From positions 248,001 through 312,000 of the forward strand of contig JANEZZ010001954.1 of NCBI GenBank assembly GCA_026122225.1: a DNA stretch of 64,000 bases, written 5' to 3'. The translations under genes and the position numbers were made by a program. Below the pieces are notes generated by a model. The model made no database searches and was not told where the DNA came from. It worked only from the letters and a program-made list of their open reading frames with translations. Below are positions 43,480 to 54,872 of the stretch, one piece after another (position 1 is the stretch's first letter; every line of letters starts with the position of its first letter). This DNA is from Heloderma charlesbogerti (taxonomy: Eukaryota; Chordata; Lepidosauria; Squamata; Helodermatidae).

Positions 43480-43570
43480 ACAGCAGTATTCTATGCATCT
43501 TGCTCAGAAGTCTCACTATGTTCAATGGGACTTACTCCCATGTACATATGTATAGAATTGCAATCTTAAG
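43480..43570. repeat. Short MITE, 'AGTAAGTC' foldback family
   Basis: TTCTATGCATCTTGCTCAG, then CAATGGGACTTACTCCCATG and TAGAATTGCAATCTTAAG, form the typical weak palindrome of this family. Confidence 0.5.
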
Positions 43571-43839
43571 GTCCCAGAAGGAATAAAAACTCTGCAGAAA
43601 AGAAAGACTATACGTACAGCTGGCTCTCAGTACTGTCATTTCAACATAGGTGCTCAAAAACAACAACAACAAAAACTGCTTGGAGTGTTGGTATTCTATG
43701 CTAGCCAGCCAGTATAAAACTTCAGATGCACTCATAAATGGCCAACCTCTGGTATGAGTGGCAAGGAAGGAGATTGTACCTCCACTAGCATCTGCTTGCA
43801 CCTCCTTAGGAAGCATGCATTTTGAGAAAATGATGACTT

Positions 43840-43925
43840 TAGGGCAGGCTTTCCCAACCTGGTGCCCTCCAGATGTGTTGGACTGAAACTCCTATCATTC
43901 ACAACCAGCCATCATGCTGATGGAG
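43840..43925. repeat. Foldback MITE, 'CCCCAACCTGG' family, copy 3 (left arm)
   Basis: AGGCTTTCCCAACCTGGTG and CCTCCAGATGTGTTGGACTG are present. A matching right arm, CCCAGGTTGGGGAAGGCTGC, appears only at 44282-44302. The copy may therefore be split by about 350 bp of inserted sequence. Confidence 0.55.
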
Positions 43926-44566
43926 GAAGATGAGAACACAACTGGGGATTCTTCACAAAGAGTTTTAATCCTGCTATTGAGATTGCTCACTCACGGAAGT
44001 TTGCGGGTCCTTTAGATGACGTCATGAACCTCCAGGGCACATCCAGAGGTATTTCCTGGTTATTCCATCTCAAAAAGATCCAGAAATAATGAGCAATCTA
44101 ATCCGGGATGGTGCGCTATTAAAACAGCCACTATATGGCACTGTTTCATTGAGTTCTATGGAACCTTGAAAACTGAAAGCTTCCCCTCTCAGAAATCATG
44201 TGGTGGCTGCTGTAAATGTGGAAAGGCTCCACAACAGCAGGACTGTAGGTTTTTTCTTTAATGTAAATGCAGCCCTGGACAGTCCCAGGTTGGGGAAGGC
44301 TGCTTTAGGGTATCCTGCACTAATCATTTCTAGTACTTTTTTCTGACAGCTTGATAGCCAATGACGAGGGATTATGGGAATTGCAGTCCAACAACAACAT
44401 CTTGTGGGCCACAAGTTCCCCATCCGTGGTGTAAGGTCACTCAGTGAGCCTCACAGCTGGGTAGGAAACTGAACGCTTCCTAGTCTTACTGCAGGAATCT
44501 ACCCACAGCACCACATCGGTTCGAATCAGCCCTTAAGTACAAGCAGACCCTCATATCAGCTTTCCC

Positions 44567-44660
44567 CAACCTGGTACCCTCCAGATGTGTGGGACTATGA
44601 CTTCCAGGATCTGAAATTGTAGTCCAACATATATGGAGGGCACCAGGCTGCCTTACATGG
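44567..44660. repeat. Foldback MITE, 'CCCCAACCTGG' family, copy 4
   Basis: CAGCTTTCCCCAACCTGGTA is mirrored by GGAGGGCACCAGGCTG. The centre is partly deleted. Confidence 0.65.
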
Positions 44661-45269
44661 TGAGCTGGAAACATACCAGGGAATTGTACTGCCTTGCATA
44701 GCAATAATTAGTGTGGTTAAAAAGAGATTCCTGGAAACAATATTAAACACAGGCACTTGGGAATGCTCCTGTTGTGTTCAAAAACTAACAAAATGGATTG
44801 AAAATGGGACAGGTATGGACGCTAAGAGCATTACTGTCCCCAGGGCTCAAACTTGCTCCATTTCTCACTTTTCAGGAGAAATGAAAGCCCTGGTTGAATT
44901 TGCCGGAGACCAAATTGGATCTTTTGTTAAAAACATTATGAACAGACAGAAATCACTACAACAAAAAAAGAAGCAGCCAAAAGTTCACTTCTTGTGACAG
45001 GTAGTTAAGGTTTTCAATTCCCACTGAAACTGTATTTGCCACCTTTAATGAACAGGGTTACATGATTTTTGAGTCGCCCAGCATCAGGCCTCAAAGGTTA
45101 ATTTAAGTGTAGTGAAAAAGAAATTGACTCAGCTGCAAAAGAATGACAGCATCAGTCTGCCAACTCCTTAAAGGCCAAAATGTGTGTTGGCCTTTCTCTG
45201 CTGGCAAGTGTGTAAGCTCCCCTGTGAACTGTTAAGTCTTGGTAAAAGGTGGCTCGCCTCAGCTGTTAT

Positions 45270-45291
45270 ATGTGTGTGTGTGTGTGTGTGT
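45270..45291. repeat. (TG)n microsatellite
   Basis: About 11 uninterrupted TG units. Confidence 0.95.
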
Positions 45292-45604
45292 ATCGCAGGT
45301 GGACACATTTTAGCAGAGTTGCGGAATTCGAAATAGAAAACCTTCATTGTCAGTACTTGTTGGTGTATCATTTTATTCAGTATCATCTTTGATCTATGCA
45401 ACCATCTGCACAAGAAACATTACAAAATGTAATGCTATACTGAGTCACACATTCACAGCAAAGTTTGCTGGCATTGATTCCCCCCACCCCGCCTGATAAT
45501 CCAGAGATCTCGAACCTGGATATTATGGACAGAGCCCTACTCAAAAGGAAAACCCTACTCCTCTTGAAAATGGGTCACTTCATAGGAACTAGTATGCCCC
45601 AATA

Positions 45605-45902
45605 GGGGTCCACCAGGAGAAGAGCCTTCAGTGTGGTGGCCCCCTTTCTTCAGAATTCCTGCCCTTGGAGGTCAGGCAGGCACCAACACTGTGCTGTTTC
45701 CGGCGCCTCCTGAAAACAGCACTGTTCCAGGAGGCATTCCTTAATTGACCAGTCACAGTTTTTATTGGTATTCTGTTTTTTTTAAAAAATAGCATGATTT
45801 TAATCTGGTGTTTCAATCTTTTTATCCTTCTACTGTTTTTTCTCTTGTGTTCGCCACTCCAAAATCTGTTCTAGACATGGAACGGTATACAAATATCGCA
45901 AA

Positions 45903-45933
<31 letters not shown>

Positions 45934-45934
45934 G
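45605..45934 (+). mobile_element. L2 LINE 3' end with (AAAT)n tail
   Basis: The translation gives RRAFSVVAPF, matching the RAFSVVAPTLWNSLPRE block of the L2 copy at 53390. The usual L2 3' UTR follows, ending GGTATACAAATATCGC and about nine AAAT units (45897-45934). It is strongly 5' truncated. Confidence 0.75.
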
Positions 45935-46900
45935 GCATTTCCTCAGCCAGGCAGAACCTCAGTCCTGGGAGGCAAATCCAGCCATCCAGGGTTCCCCAGT
46001 TGGCCGCCACCCCCCCACGCACACCGATCCTTTGGTGGTTTCCTGGCTTTTGTGCAGTTTTTTCCCCATTCTAAAAAGTTGGGATGCCTCTCCTGAGGCT
46101 GAGTTTCTAGCAGAAGAGCTCTGAGCTAAAATAGCTTGGGATTTCTGGCCCCGCCCCTTTTGCCATGGGCCCTCCCACCACTGGAATTCGGCCCCCAAGA
46201 GCTTCTTTGAAATGGAATTTGGCCCTTGGGCTGAAAGAGGCTCAGTGCCCCGGCTTTACCTCCTCAAGCTGGCTGTCTCTCTGCCTGACCATACTCACAC
46301 TGATGCCTGGAGTGCAGCACTGTAGCCAGGTCATTCACTTCAAGGTGAGGCCCTTGTATACATCTACAAATATCCAGCAGCTTGTTCTTCTCCAGGACCT
46401 TGCATGCAGCTGTGCTCTTGCTTTTATTGAAGTGGTGGCATGCAGGGTACTGGAGAAGACAGAACTTCTGGCTATTCCTGGGAAAAGGCACAGAGACAGC
46501 CTGAATTTGGAGCAAATGGCCTGGCGACATTGCTACATGCACACTTGCAGCAGAACAACAGGGGCTAAGCGTGGTGGGACTCCAATGAAGGAGGGGAACA
46601 CTATACTGCTAACCTTAAGGATGCTCCCTACCAGTTGGCTGTTCTATGCCCCCAAAGCGAGTAGGATTGCACCCAAAATCATTTTTGATTTTGTAAGCCA
46701 AGTTCTCACGTAAGGGCAAGCAACTGGACAAAATGGTCCTGACTGGTTGATATGATCATGTGACTTGTCATGTCTAGCCCCACTTCAGGAGGAAGGAAAT
46801 TTTGAAGAGCACAAGGGCTGATTGACACCCCCATCTCAGAGGGGAAGCCATGTGATAACTTTCACACCATCGATGTTCAGTGTTCATGCGGTAATGTAGA
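45935..46900. other. Flank, no recognised gene
   Basis: A 182-codon plus-strand frame at 46165-46713 shows no domain that I recognise and is probably noncoding. Part of 46330-46480 holds an inverted pair, CAGGACCTTGCATGCAGCTG / GGCATGCAGGGTACTGGAGA, of unknown origin. Confidence 0.35.
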
Positions 46901-46902
46901 AG

Positions 46903-47030
46903 TCATTCCCCAATCTGGTGCCCTCCAGATGGGCTGGACTACAACTCTCAGCATGCCCTACGCTGGCTGGAGGATGTTGGTAGTTCAATACATTGGGAAG
47001 GGCATCAGGTTGGTGAAGGCAGTAATCTAG
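46903..47030. repeat. Foldback MITE, 'CCCCAACCTGG' family, copy 5
   Basis: ATTCCCCAATCTGGTGCCCT is mirrored by GGGCATCAGGTTGGTGAAGG, with GGACTACAACTCTCAGCAT inside. Confidence 0.7.
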
Positions 47031-47847
47031 TATTATGAAAAGCCCCCCTCTCATCACCACATTGGAAACAATTTGACAGGACCTTCGGAACATGGAAGGT
47101 GAAAGTCACTGGATGGTTCATTATGCTAAATGGTTTAATCAGCACCGAGCCAACACTCTGGATGTAATATTTTGTGCTCATTTGTTGGCTTTTAAGTACA
47201 GAAACTGTAACTTTCCAAAACATTTCTCTGGCACTGTCAACATTTTACATTAACGAATTAAAACACTTGGTTTACACAGTGAAGAGCATTACTTTCCAGA
47301 ACATTCTGGCAATACTTCCTGGTGACAAATTTAGGCCTGGTCTACATAAGAATGAAATAGCAGACAAGACCCACTGAGTTGATAGACTGCACTTGGGCTG
47401 TGGGGAGCGAACATTCTTTCAAATGCCACCCCCCCTTCCTTACTAGTAAAAACAAAATAATACAAGCACGTAGGGGATTAATGTTCTAGTCCAGTCTGTT
47501 CCCTGCATGCTAGTTTTCTACTTGCAGGAAATTAAAATGTTTTTAAAAATATGTAGGGGATTGTTCAAAAATGTAAAACCTACCTGAAGTTCTACAGTCC
47601 ATTCTACCGCTTCATTCTCTCCTCATTCTGCTTCATGTGGAGATAAGGTTGTCACGTATGCATCACCAAAAAAGAGGAAATGCATCACTAAAGAAAGAGG
47701 ATAAGAGAAGACACAGATCTGGATAAAAATTGCATGTCCCAGTGTATATGTGTAGATGCAAATTTAGGAGGAATTGTTATCACTTTAAAAGAAATAGATC
47801 TCAAGGAAGAGCATGGCCAAGGAGCTGCATGGCTGCTCAGGCATACA

Positions 47848-48057
47848 CAGTGGAGGCTGGTAGCTCCGATGTCAGTGGGGTGATGAATCTGCTCTGGGTT
47901 TCAGTCAGAACCAGCCAGAACTCTAAACGAGCTATCCAAGGTGCAAAACTCCAGTCCCAAAATTGGTTCGGCACCTTGGATAGCTCCTTTAGGATTCTGA
48001 CTGAAACCCAGCGTGGATTCACTGCCCCACTGACATCGGAGCCACCAGCCTCCCCTG
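47848..48057. mobile_element. hAT-like palindromic MITE, 'CAGTGGAGGCTGG' family, copy 1
   Basis: CAGTGGAGGCTGGTAGCTCC at the left is the complement, with small changes, of GGAGCCACCAGCCTCCCCTG at the right. The whole 210 bp folds back (GTTTCAGTCAGAACC.. / ..GATTCTGACTGAAAC). The flanks GGCATACA and GTCATGCA match at 6 of 8, an imperfect hAT-size duplication. Confidence 0.75.
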
Positions 48058-48387
48058 GTCATGCACATAACAGGTTGCTTTCTATTGATTCAGATGGTGA
48101 TGCAGCCAGGGCTGGACCTCGGGGATGAGGTCTGGGCCCTGCAGCCCAGGCGGCCCATGAATGACCACTCACAGAGTGGCAGGTGGTGAGTACAGCAGCA
48201 AACAGGCCAGAGATCAGGACCTGGACCACCATGGATATGCTGGGGCTAATGCTGGTTGCCCAGCATCCTTTCTTCCTTTAAAAGCAGCATTTTATAGTCA
48301 GGAGTTACAGATGCTAATTTTATTATTTTTACTTTTAAAAATATATTATCCTTTTCCTACCAGAAAATGGTGCTTATTCCTAAGTAA

Positions 48388-48793
48388 GGGTGCAATCCTA
48401 TTGGGGTAGGCAGCCGCCTCCGAACTCGGAGGCGACCGCCTATGTAATGCTGGGCAGGAGAAGCATGGAGGGGATCGTTCCCTCCGTGCTTCTCCTGCCC
48501 TGCATTTGCGGCTAGACAGCCAATTTCGGCTGTCTAGCCATGGGAAGGCGGAGCATGGGGGGCAGGCGGACGATGCATAGGGAGCATCGGAATGGCACTT
48601 CTGCCCTCCCTGCCCTGCCCCACCCCAAGGAACACCCTGTTTTCACCGCTCTGCACTACTCTTATGAGCATGGAGCATGGGGCCAATCCATGCTGCCTGT
48701 GAGGCAGCGCAGGAGGGGGTGGAGGTCGTTTCTCAGGGAACTGACCTATGCTATGCTGTTTAGCCGCTGACTAGCAGCCATAGGTTTGCGCCC
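48388..48793. mobile_element. PIF/Harbinger-like element with multiple hairpins
   Basis: TAA flanks both sides (48385-48387 and 48794-48796). The ends are GGGTGCAATCCTAT and the complement of ATAGGTTTGCGCCC. Internal hairpins include a perfect 12-bp one (GGCTAGACAGCC, about 48510-48539) and a longer one with GCAGGAGAAGCA arms (about 48455-48500). Confidence 0.75.
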
Positions 48794-48799
48794 TAAATG

Positions 48800-49680
48800 T
48801 GTTTCGCATCAGGGCAGCAGTAGCAAATTCCATTGTATTTCTGTAGTCATGACGATGCTGTGATTTAAGCAAGTTGAAAATGCAAAACTGTACATGCCGA
48901 GAGTATTTCTTTTTTAAACAGTGGGCAGTATCCAATGGGGTGCTGAGCCCCCGTCGATCTTGTTCCACAAGCGAGACCTGCCACTTGCGTAACAGAGATT
49001 TAGCGCTCCAGGGAGCAACCGGAAATGAATAGAAATGCTTGTTTCTGGAATGGGCAGGTCAGCAGAGCTTGCATAAGGGAAGTCCGCTGAGCTGTCCTGA
49101 CCCAGAAATGGGTGTTGCTGGTTGTTTCAGGGCTTCCTATAGGAAGCATGAAATCCCCCTTGCGCAAGTGGTGAGTTCCGCTCACGCAGTGGAATTGGTG
49201 GGAGGGGCCACTTGTGTGACAGCCCTGTTGGATGCTGCCTCGTGTTAGCAAAAACATTTTTTTAATCTAACGTATAAGGAACATAGAAGCAGTTGTAAAG
49301 CATGGAGTGGCAGTGGGTCATGGAGGGAAGAGAAATGTTAATTGTGTGCTCCATAAGTGAAGTAATACACATGGCTGTCTCAAGGGAGGACCTTGTAAGA
49401 CCATTAAGTCCAGGTTCTAAAATTACCTCGATTCAGACCATTGGTTCACATAGCCTAGTATGTCTGGTAGCAGCAATCAGGCCTTTCCGAATCCCAGCTT
49501 TGGTAGCTGAGATCCTTTAACCGACAATGCCAGTGATTGAACCCAGAACCTTATTTAAGTGAAATCCATGCTCTATTGCTACCTACAGATTCTCCTCATA
49601 TTTACTTGGACTATACCCCAAATAAATGTGCTTAGAATTGAAGTCTATGGTTGGAAATCCTTTGAAAACAGGCATATGCC
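48800..49680. other. Flank, no recognised gene
   Basis: GCAGTATCCAATGGGGTGCT near 48925 and inverted-looking GTTTCTGGAATGGGCAGG / CCCAGAAATGGG suggest another foldback element at about 48920-49250, but its ends were not resolved. Confidence 0.35.
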
Positions 49681-49684
49681 TTAT

Positions 49685-49905
49685 AGGAACATAGGAAGTT
49701 GCCTTATACTGAGTCAGACCATTGTTCCATCATGTGCATTATTATTGACACTTACTGGCAGTGGCTTTCTAGGGCAGGAGTTTTTCCTGTGCTACCTGGA
49801 GTTTCAGGCAGGAGTTTTTCCTGCGCTACCTGGAGATGCCAGGGATCGAACATAGGACCTTCTGCATGCAAAGCCGGTGCTCTGCCACTGAGCTATAGCC
49901 CCTCC
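49685..49905 (-). mobile_element. Sauria-type tRNA-derived SINE
   Basis: Read on the minus strand, it starts GGAGGGGCTATAGCTCAGTG, with an A box (TAGCTCAGTGG) and a B box (GTTCGATCCC) at tRNA spacing. A body shared with 1921-2085 follows, ending TTCCTATGTTCC. A tandem duplication of about 32 bp (GGCAGGAGTTTTTCCTG occurring twice) lies at 49775-49835. It is not a functional tRNA gene. It would depend on a LINE for mobility. Confidence 0.88.
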
Positions 49906-50439
49906 ACTACCTCCATTCTTTATAAGTACTGTTACCCTCCCTGATACTTCAGGAAAAGTTGGGTAATAAATTGAAACAAACAATTTACAGTGTAAGATTT
50001 ATACAGGGCATGAAGAGTAAAGTGTTATCATTCAGTTTGTAATTGACAATGAAGGACAACTGGGTGTAACTAATTTTTAAAATTACTTTCTGAAAATTGA
50101 ACAACTCTGGGGGCTATAAATAAAATGCTCTCAGCAATTAGGTCATAGCTCAAGGCAATATATATATATATTATATGACCAGACACCCCACTAATGTATT
50201 TATCTCATGTTAATCTGTAGAATGTGGCTTCCAAATACAGCCCCCCTCTATTGGATAATGCTGGTGTGAAAAAGTGGAAAGGTTCAAATTTCACACAACC
50301 CCTACTTTGGAGTGGGCTTTGCTTTTTTAATGACACAAAACAATGAAGGTAGGCAAATAGTGTCTCTCTGGAATCTACTGCCTGAAGTTAAGTTTCATTT
50401 CATTTCTTTGGTTCTTTGGAAATCTCCAAATGATGAAAC

Positions 50440-51925
50440 AGGTTGGGCAATGGCTAGAGTGCCAGTGGCATAAGACTCAATGTGAGGCTGACCGAACACG
50501 CGTTAGGGCACGTAATCGCACCAACTGTGTGGCAGTGAGAGCTGCAAAGGCTTATTTCGCTGCCTCTATTGCATCCCCAAATAACTGTCCAGCAGAGCCT
50601 TTCCTGGTGGTAAGGGGATTATTAGCATTTACCCCAGCAAATTTGATGCTTCAGCTGTCACAGGCCTGCTCTGACAATTTTGCAAGGGATTTTGAAGACA
50701 AAATTGCTTGCCTTCATCATGATCTTAATGCTGCTTTTGGAACATGTCAAATGAGATGCCCAATGCACCATTTTGCCCCGTTTTGTGGGATCGATTTCAT
50801 CCTTGCATGTCGATAAGACACTTGCAGCAGTTTGGTGCATTACATATCTTTTTGTTCCTTACTCATCATGGCTGATTCGAGCTAGCTAAGGGGGTTTGAC
50901 TGATGGGGTGGTCCATGCTGCCTTTAAGGAGGCAGTGGTATGACTATTCCTGAAAAAAATCCTCCTTGGATCTAGAGGTTTATAATGACTACCACCCAGT
51001 GGCAAATGCTCCCAGCAAGGTGCTTGAGAGTGTCCTGGCAACTCAACTACTGAGGATACTGATTATCTAGAGGATATCTACTGAGGACACTGATTATCTA
51101 GACCTATTCCAGTCTGGGTTCTGGCCCAGTTATGGGATGGAATTGACCTTGGACACCCTGATGGATAGATAACCTTTGTCAGGACAGGACAGAGGGAGTG
51201 CAACTCTGCTACTCTTATTTGATCTCTCAGTGGGTTTTGATACCACTGAATATGGTATCCTTCTGAATTGACTTTTTGGATTGGGGGCACTGTTTTACAT
51301 GGTTCCACTTCTATTTACCAGGCAGGTTCCAGAAGACAGCCTTGGGGGACTGTATGTAGGCCCCATGGCAGTCTTGCTGTAGGGTGCTTCAAGGTGCCAT
51401 CTTGTCTTGAATGCTATTTAATATTTATATGAAGCTAGTAGGTGTAGTCATTAGGGGGTTTGGGATGAGAAATAAACCCAACTCTATTTCTCCAATACAT
51501 ATGAATCAGGAGAGTCTGTGCCTGACCTAGATCAGTAGCTGAATGTACTGATGGGCTGGAAAAAAGCTGAATCATAAGATGAACATGAATCCCAATAAAA
51601 TGGAGGCACTGTGGGGTGAGTGGTTTCCAGGTCCAGGGATTGAGGGAATTATCAGCTCTAGATGGGGTTGCACTCCACCTGAAGAAACAAGTTCACAATT
51701 TGGGGGTGTTCCTGGATCCAATGCCCAAGTGACCTCCCTGCCTAGGCGTACCTTCTACCAGCTTAGGTTGGTATACCAACTGTGCCCATTCCTGGAGAGG
51801 GATAGCCTGGCCACTGTTTTCCATGCACTGATAACCTCAAGATTTGATTACTGTAATGTGCTCTATATGAAGCTGCTCTTAGGGCTGGTTAGGAAGCTGG
51901 AACTAGTGCAGTTAGTAAGTGAGAG
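50440..51925 (+). pseudogene. Old L2 LINE, upstream part
   Basis: The pre-RT region is readable at 50430-50815 (RTRVRARNRTNCVAVRAAKA, SDNFARDFEDKIACLHHDL). RT pieces follow with many stops: YLDLFQSGFWPSYGMEL, LLLLFDLSVGFDTTEYGILL (motif A) and YQLCPFLERDSLATVFHALI, then SRFDYCNVLYMKLLLG. It stops abruptly near 51925 at KLELVQ. The next residues of the same protein reappear at 53657, after the younger L2. Confidence 0.8.
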
Positions 51926-53656
51926 GCGGCCTGTGGCAAACCGGTTTTGTGGGATCGGTTCCAGCTTCTTCTCCTGATGAAGTGGACAAGGTGCTTTCAT
52001 CTGTAAGGCCGACCACCTGCTTACTTGATCCTTGCCCATCTTGGCTCATTATGGGCTGCAGAGAGAGATTGGGTGAGGGGATCAGGGCGGTGGTGATCGA
52101 CTCCCTTGAGGAGGGAGTGATGCCATCAGCCCTCAGGGAGGCAGTGATAAGACCTCTCTTAAAGAAGCCCTCCTTGGATCCTCAAGTTCTGAACAACTTT
52201 CGCCCAGTCTCAAATCTGCCATTTTGGGGCAAGGTGATTGAGCGGGTGGTGGCGATGCAGTTGAAGGCACACTTGGAAGAAACTGATTATCTAGACCCAT
52301 TTCAGTCGGGCTTCAGGCTTGGGCATGGGACAGAAATGGCCTTGGTCGCCTTGGTAGATGATATGAAGAGGGCTCTGGATAGGTGAATGCTCCTTCCTTG
52401 TTCACTTCGACCTCTCAGTGGTTTTTGATACCGTTGACCACGGTATCCTCCTGGACCGCCTGGAGGGGTTGGGCATTGGAGACACCGTATTGCGGTGGTT
52501 CCGGTCCGTCCTCTCCAGCAGGTACCAGAGGGTAGCACTGGGAGAGGAGGTTTCGGACCCATGGCCACTCACTTGTGCGGTGCCACAGGGTTCAATCCTC
52601 TCCCCGATGCTATTTAACATCTATGTGAAGCAGCTGGGGGCTATCATCAGGAGGTTTGGGGTGCAGTGTCATCAATATGCGGATGACACGCAGCTCTACC
52701 TCTCATTCAAATCTTCACCAAGGTTGGCCGTAGAATCCCTGTCCAAATGTCTGGAGACGGTGAGTGGCTGGATGGGGAGGAATAAGCTGAAGCTGAACCC
52801 TGACAAGACCGAGGTACTTTTGGTGGGAGACAAGAGGAGGTTGGGGGATGTTGACCTGGTGTTGAATGGGGTACGGCTACCCTTGAAAGACCAGGTCCGC
52901 AGCCTGGGGATCATTTTGGACTCCCAGCTGTCCATGGAGGCTCAGGTGTCAGCTGTGAGCCGGACAGCGCTGTATCAACTCCATCTGATACGGCGGCTGC
53001 GCCCCTTCCTTCCCGACCATCTGCTCCCATCGGTAGTACATGCCCTGGTCTCCTCTTGTTTAGACTACTGTAATGCGCTCTACATGGGGTTACCCTTGAA
53101 GACGGTTTGGAAGCTGCAGCTGGTACAGAACGCGGCGGCTCGCCTGATTAAAGGCAGCCGCCGGCGAGATCACATCACTCCAGTGCTGAAGGAGTTGCAC
53201 TGGTTACCAGTTGTTTTCCGGGCCAAATTCAAGGTGTTGGTTTTGACCTTTAAAACCCTATATGGTTCCGGCCCAGCCTATCTTAAGGAGCGCCTCCAGC
53301 AACACCAGACAGGCCGCTTAACAAGATCAGCCTCGGATGGCCTTCTCTCTGTCCCATCAGCCAGGACAGCTAGACTGGTGGGGATGAGGGAGAGGGCCTT
53401 TTCTGTGGTGGCCCCCACTTTGTGGAACTCCCTCCCTAGGGAACTCCACCATGCCCCCTCTTTAATGAGCTTCCGTCATGCATTAAAAACATGGTTGTTC
53501 AGGCAGGCATTTGGGGTGGGTTAGGGTATTTTAGAAAACGTTTTTATTGTAGAATTTTATTGTTTTAAACTGTTTTATTATATGCTGTACATCACCCAGA
53601 GTGGCTGGGTGACCAGCCAGATGGGTGATTAATAAATTTAATAATAAATAAATAAA
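51926..53656 (+). mobile_element. Younger L2 LINE nested in the old L2
   Basis: This is a 5'-truncated L2 ending in TTAATAATAAATAAATAAAA at about 53650. Its boundaries are set by the break in the old L2 on both sides. Left and right flanks fit one continuous old L2 coding sequence (KLELVQ then NETVKLLTGVPYH). The exact 5' junction and any target duplication are not clear. Confidence 0.82.
51965..53524 (+). pseudogene. L2 reverse transcriptase, nearly open
   Basis: The first frame runs to RALDR followed by TGA at 52384: SPDEVDKVLSSVRPTTC, VIRPLLKKPSLDPQVLNNF and DPFQSGFRLGHGTEMALV. The second frame, from 52418, is open for 368 codons: FDTVDHGILLDRLEGLG (motif A tail), CAVPQGSILSPMLFNIYV (motif B), HQYADDTQLYLSF (YADD), NPDKTEVLLVGDKRRLGD. 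It ends in the characteristic C-terminal L2 region CLDYCNALYMGLPLK, NAAARLIKGSRRRDH, LKELHWLPV and RAFSVVAPTLWNSLPRELHH. One stop and small indels around 52384-52418 are the main lesions. Confidence 0.9.
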
Positions 53657-54155
53657 ATAAAAATAAAGAATGAAACAGTGAAGTTACTGACTGGGGTGCC
53701 TTACCACACACATATTATGCCTGTGCTAAGGATCTACAGTGGCTGCCAATCTGCTACCAAGCTAGGTCTAAGGTGTTGGTATTAGTATACAAACTCCTAT
53801 ACAACTCAGGACCAGATTACCTCAAGGAACATCTCCCCCTCTACCAACCTCCCTGGCCACTAGAATCTTCAGGGGAGACCCTGTTGTCTGCCATGGCAGC
53901 AACATGGAAATGAGCCTTCTCTGTGGTGGTGCGTGACCTGTGGAATGATCTCCCATCTGTGATATGCTAGGTGTGTTTTAGGCATTTATTGAAAACATTA
54001 CTTTTTACAGTGGCTCTCCCCAGTGTAAAAAGTCTCCAACATTGTCTCTAATATGGTACTATTTAGTGTATTGTATGTATGATATTCTTTTGTGAACAGC
54101 TTCAGGATTTGTGCAAATGAAAAGTGGTATAGAAATATTGCTAATAAATAATAAA
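53657..54155 (+). pseudogene. Old L2 LINE, 3' part after the nested insertion
   Basis: Continuation of 50440-51925: NETVKLLTGVPYHTHIMPVL, then the LQWLPI.YQARSKVLVLVYK block, LLYNSGPDYLKEHLPLYQPP, and a decayed AFSVVV block. It ends in an L2-type tail, GAAAAGTGGTATAGAAATAT and AATAAATA. Confidence 0.8.
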
Positions 54156-54159
54156 TACA

Positions 54160-54855
54160 TTTCAGGGTTTGATCATGCCTGTTCCAGATGCTCTTTTGAC
54201 TTAATTTCTCTTTGTTCCAGAAATGGATGGGGAACCATATATTCTGTTCCTCTGAGGTCACTCATCACAGAACACTGACTGGTAGACACACAGCATAAAG
54301 CAAACATATATAGGCAGATCGCTCCTGCAGTCAGCATGCTTCACCTTGTGATCAGTAAGCTCACATGGATACCATGTGAAAGTTAAGCTCCCCAAAGCCG
54401 GTTCGATTAAACCACTGAAATGCATGGCAAACACATGAGCAACAGAGACACCACTGTGATCATCCAGTGTGAAATAGAGAAGGTGCGAAGCAAACAGATT
54501 ATACTGAAGTGTAATTGGTGGTCTAGTGAGGAGGAGCCACGCTCGATGCGTCATTATGAACCTTACAAATGTGGAATGAACACCTGATGGAATGTGATAA
54601 CAGGGCATTTGGAGAATCTCCATTTCCAGTTCATCTCTGTCAACCATTTTACAAATGTGTGCTATGTTCCTTTATGCTGCTTGGCATCATTACGTCTCTC
54701 TGGGTGAAAACAGAAAATAATTTTAAGGGAGTTCATAGAGACCTTGACTTCTATGATGCACACACACGTTCCTTTTGGTCCACTCTAGTTTCTGATTAAA
54801 TAGCTTTTACAAATTATTGAAGTGCTACAAAAATCCACAGACAGAGAGAGGAGTG
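54160..54855. other. Flank, no recognised feature
   Basis: I recognise neither a coding signature nor a repeat here. Confidence 0.35.
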
Positions 54856-54872
54856 GTGCCCATTCCTGGAGA

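Noticed and set aside
43925..44280. Insertion splitting the MITE at 43840
   Set aside because: The arms at 43845 and 44282 could belong to one split copy, but no duplication was found, so two separate halves are equally likely.
44713..44997. 94-codon ORF with a Lys/Gln-rich end
   Set aside because: No recognisable family, no exon borders, and it lies among MITEs. Kept out for lack of support.
46165..46713. 182-codon plus-strand ORF as a gene
   Set aside because: No domain, signal or splice context was recognised, and composition and length are compatible with chance.
49860..49905. tRNA gene on the minus strand
   Set aside because: A and B boxes are present, but the sequence continues as a SINE body and no cloverleaf with acceptor stem is kept.
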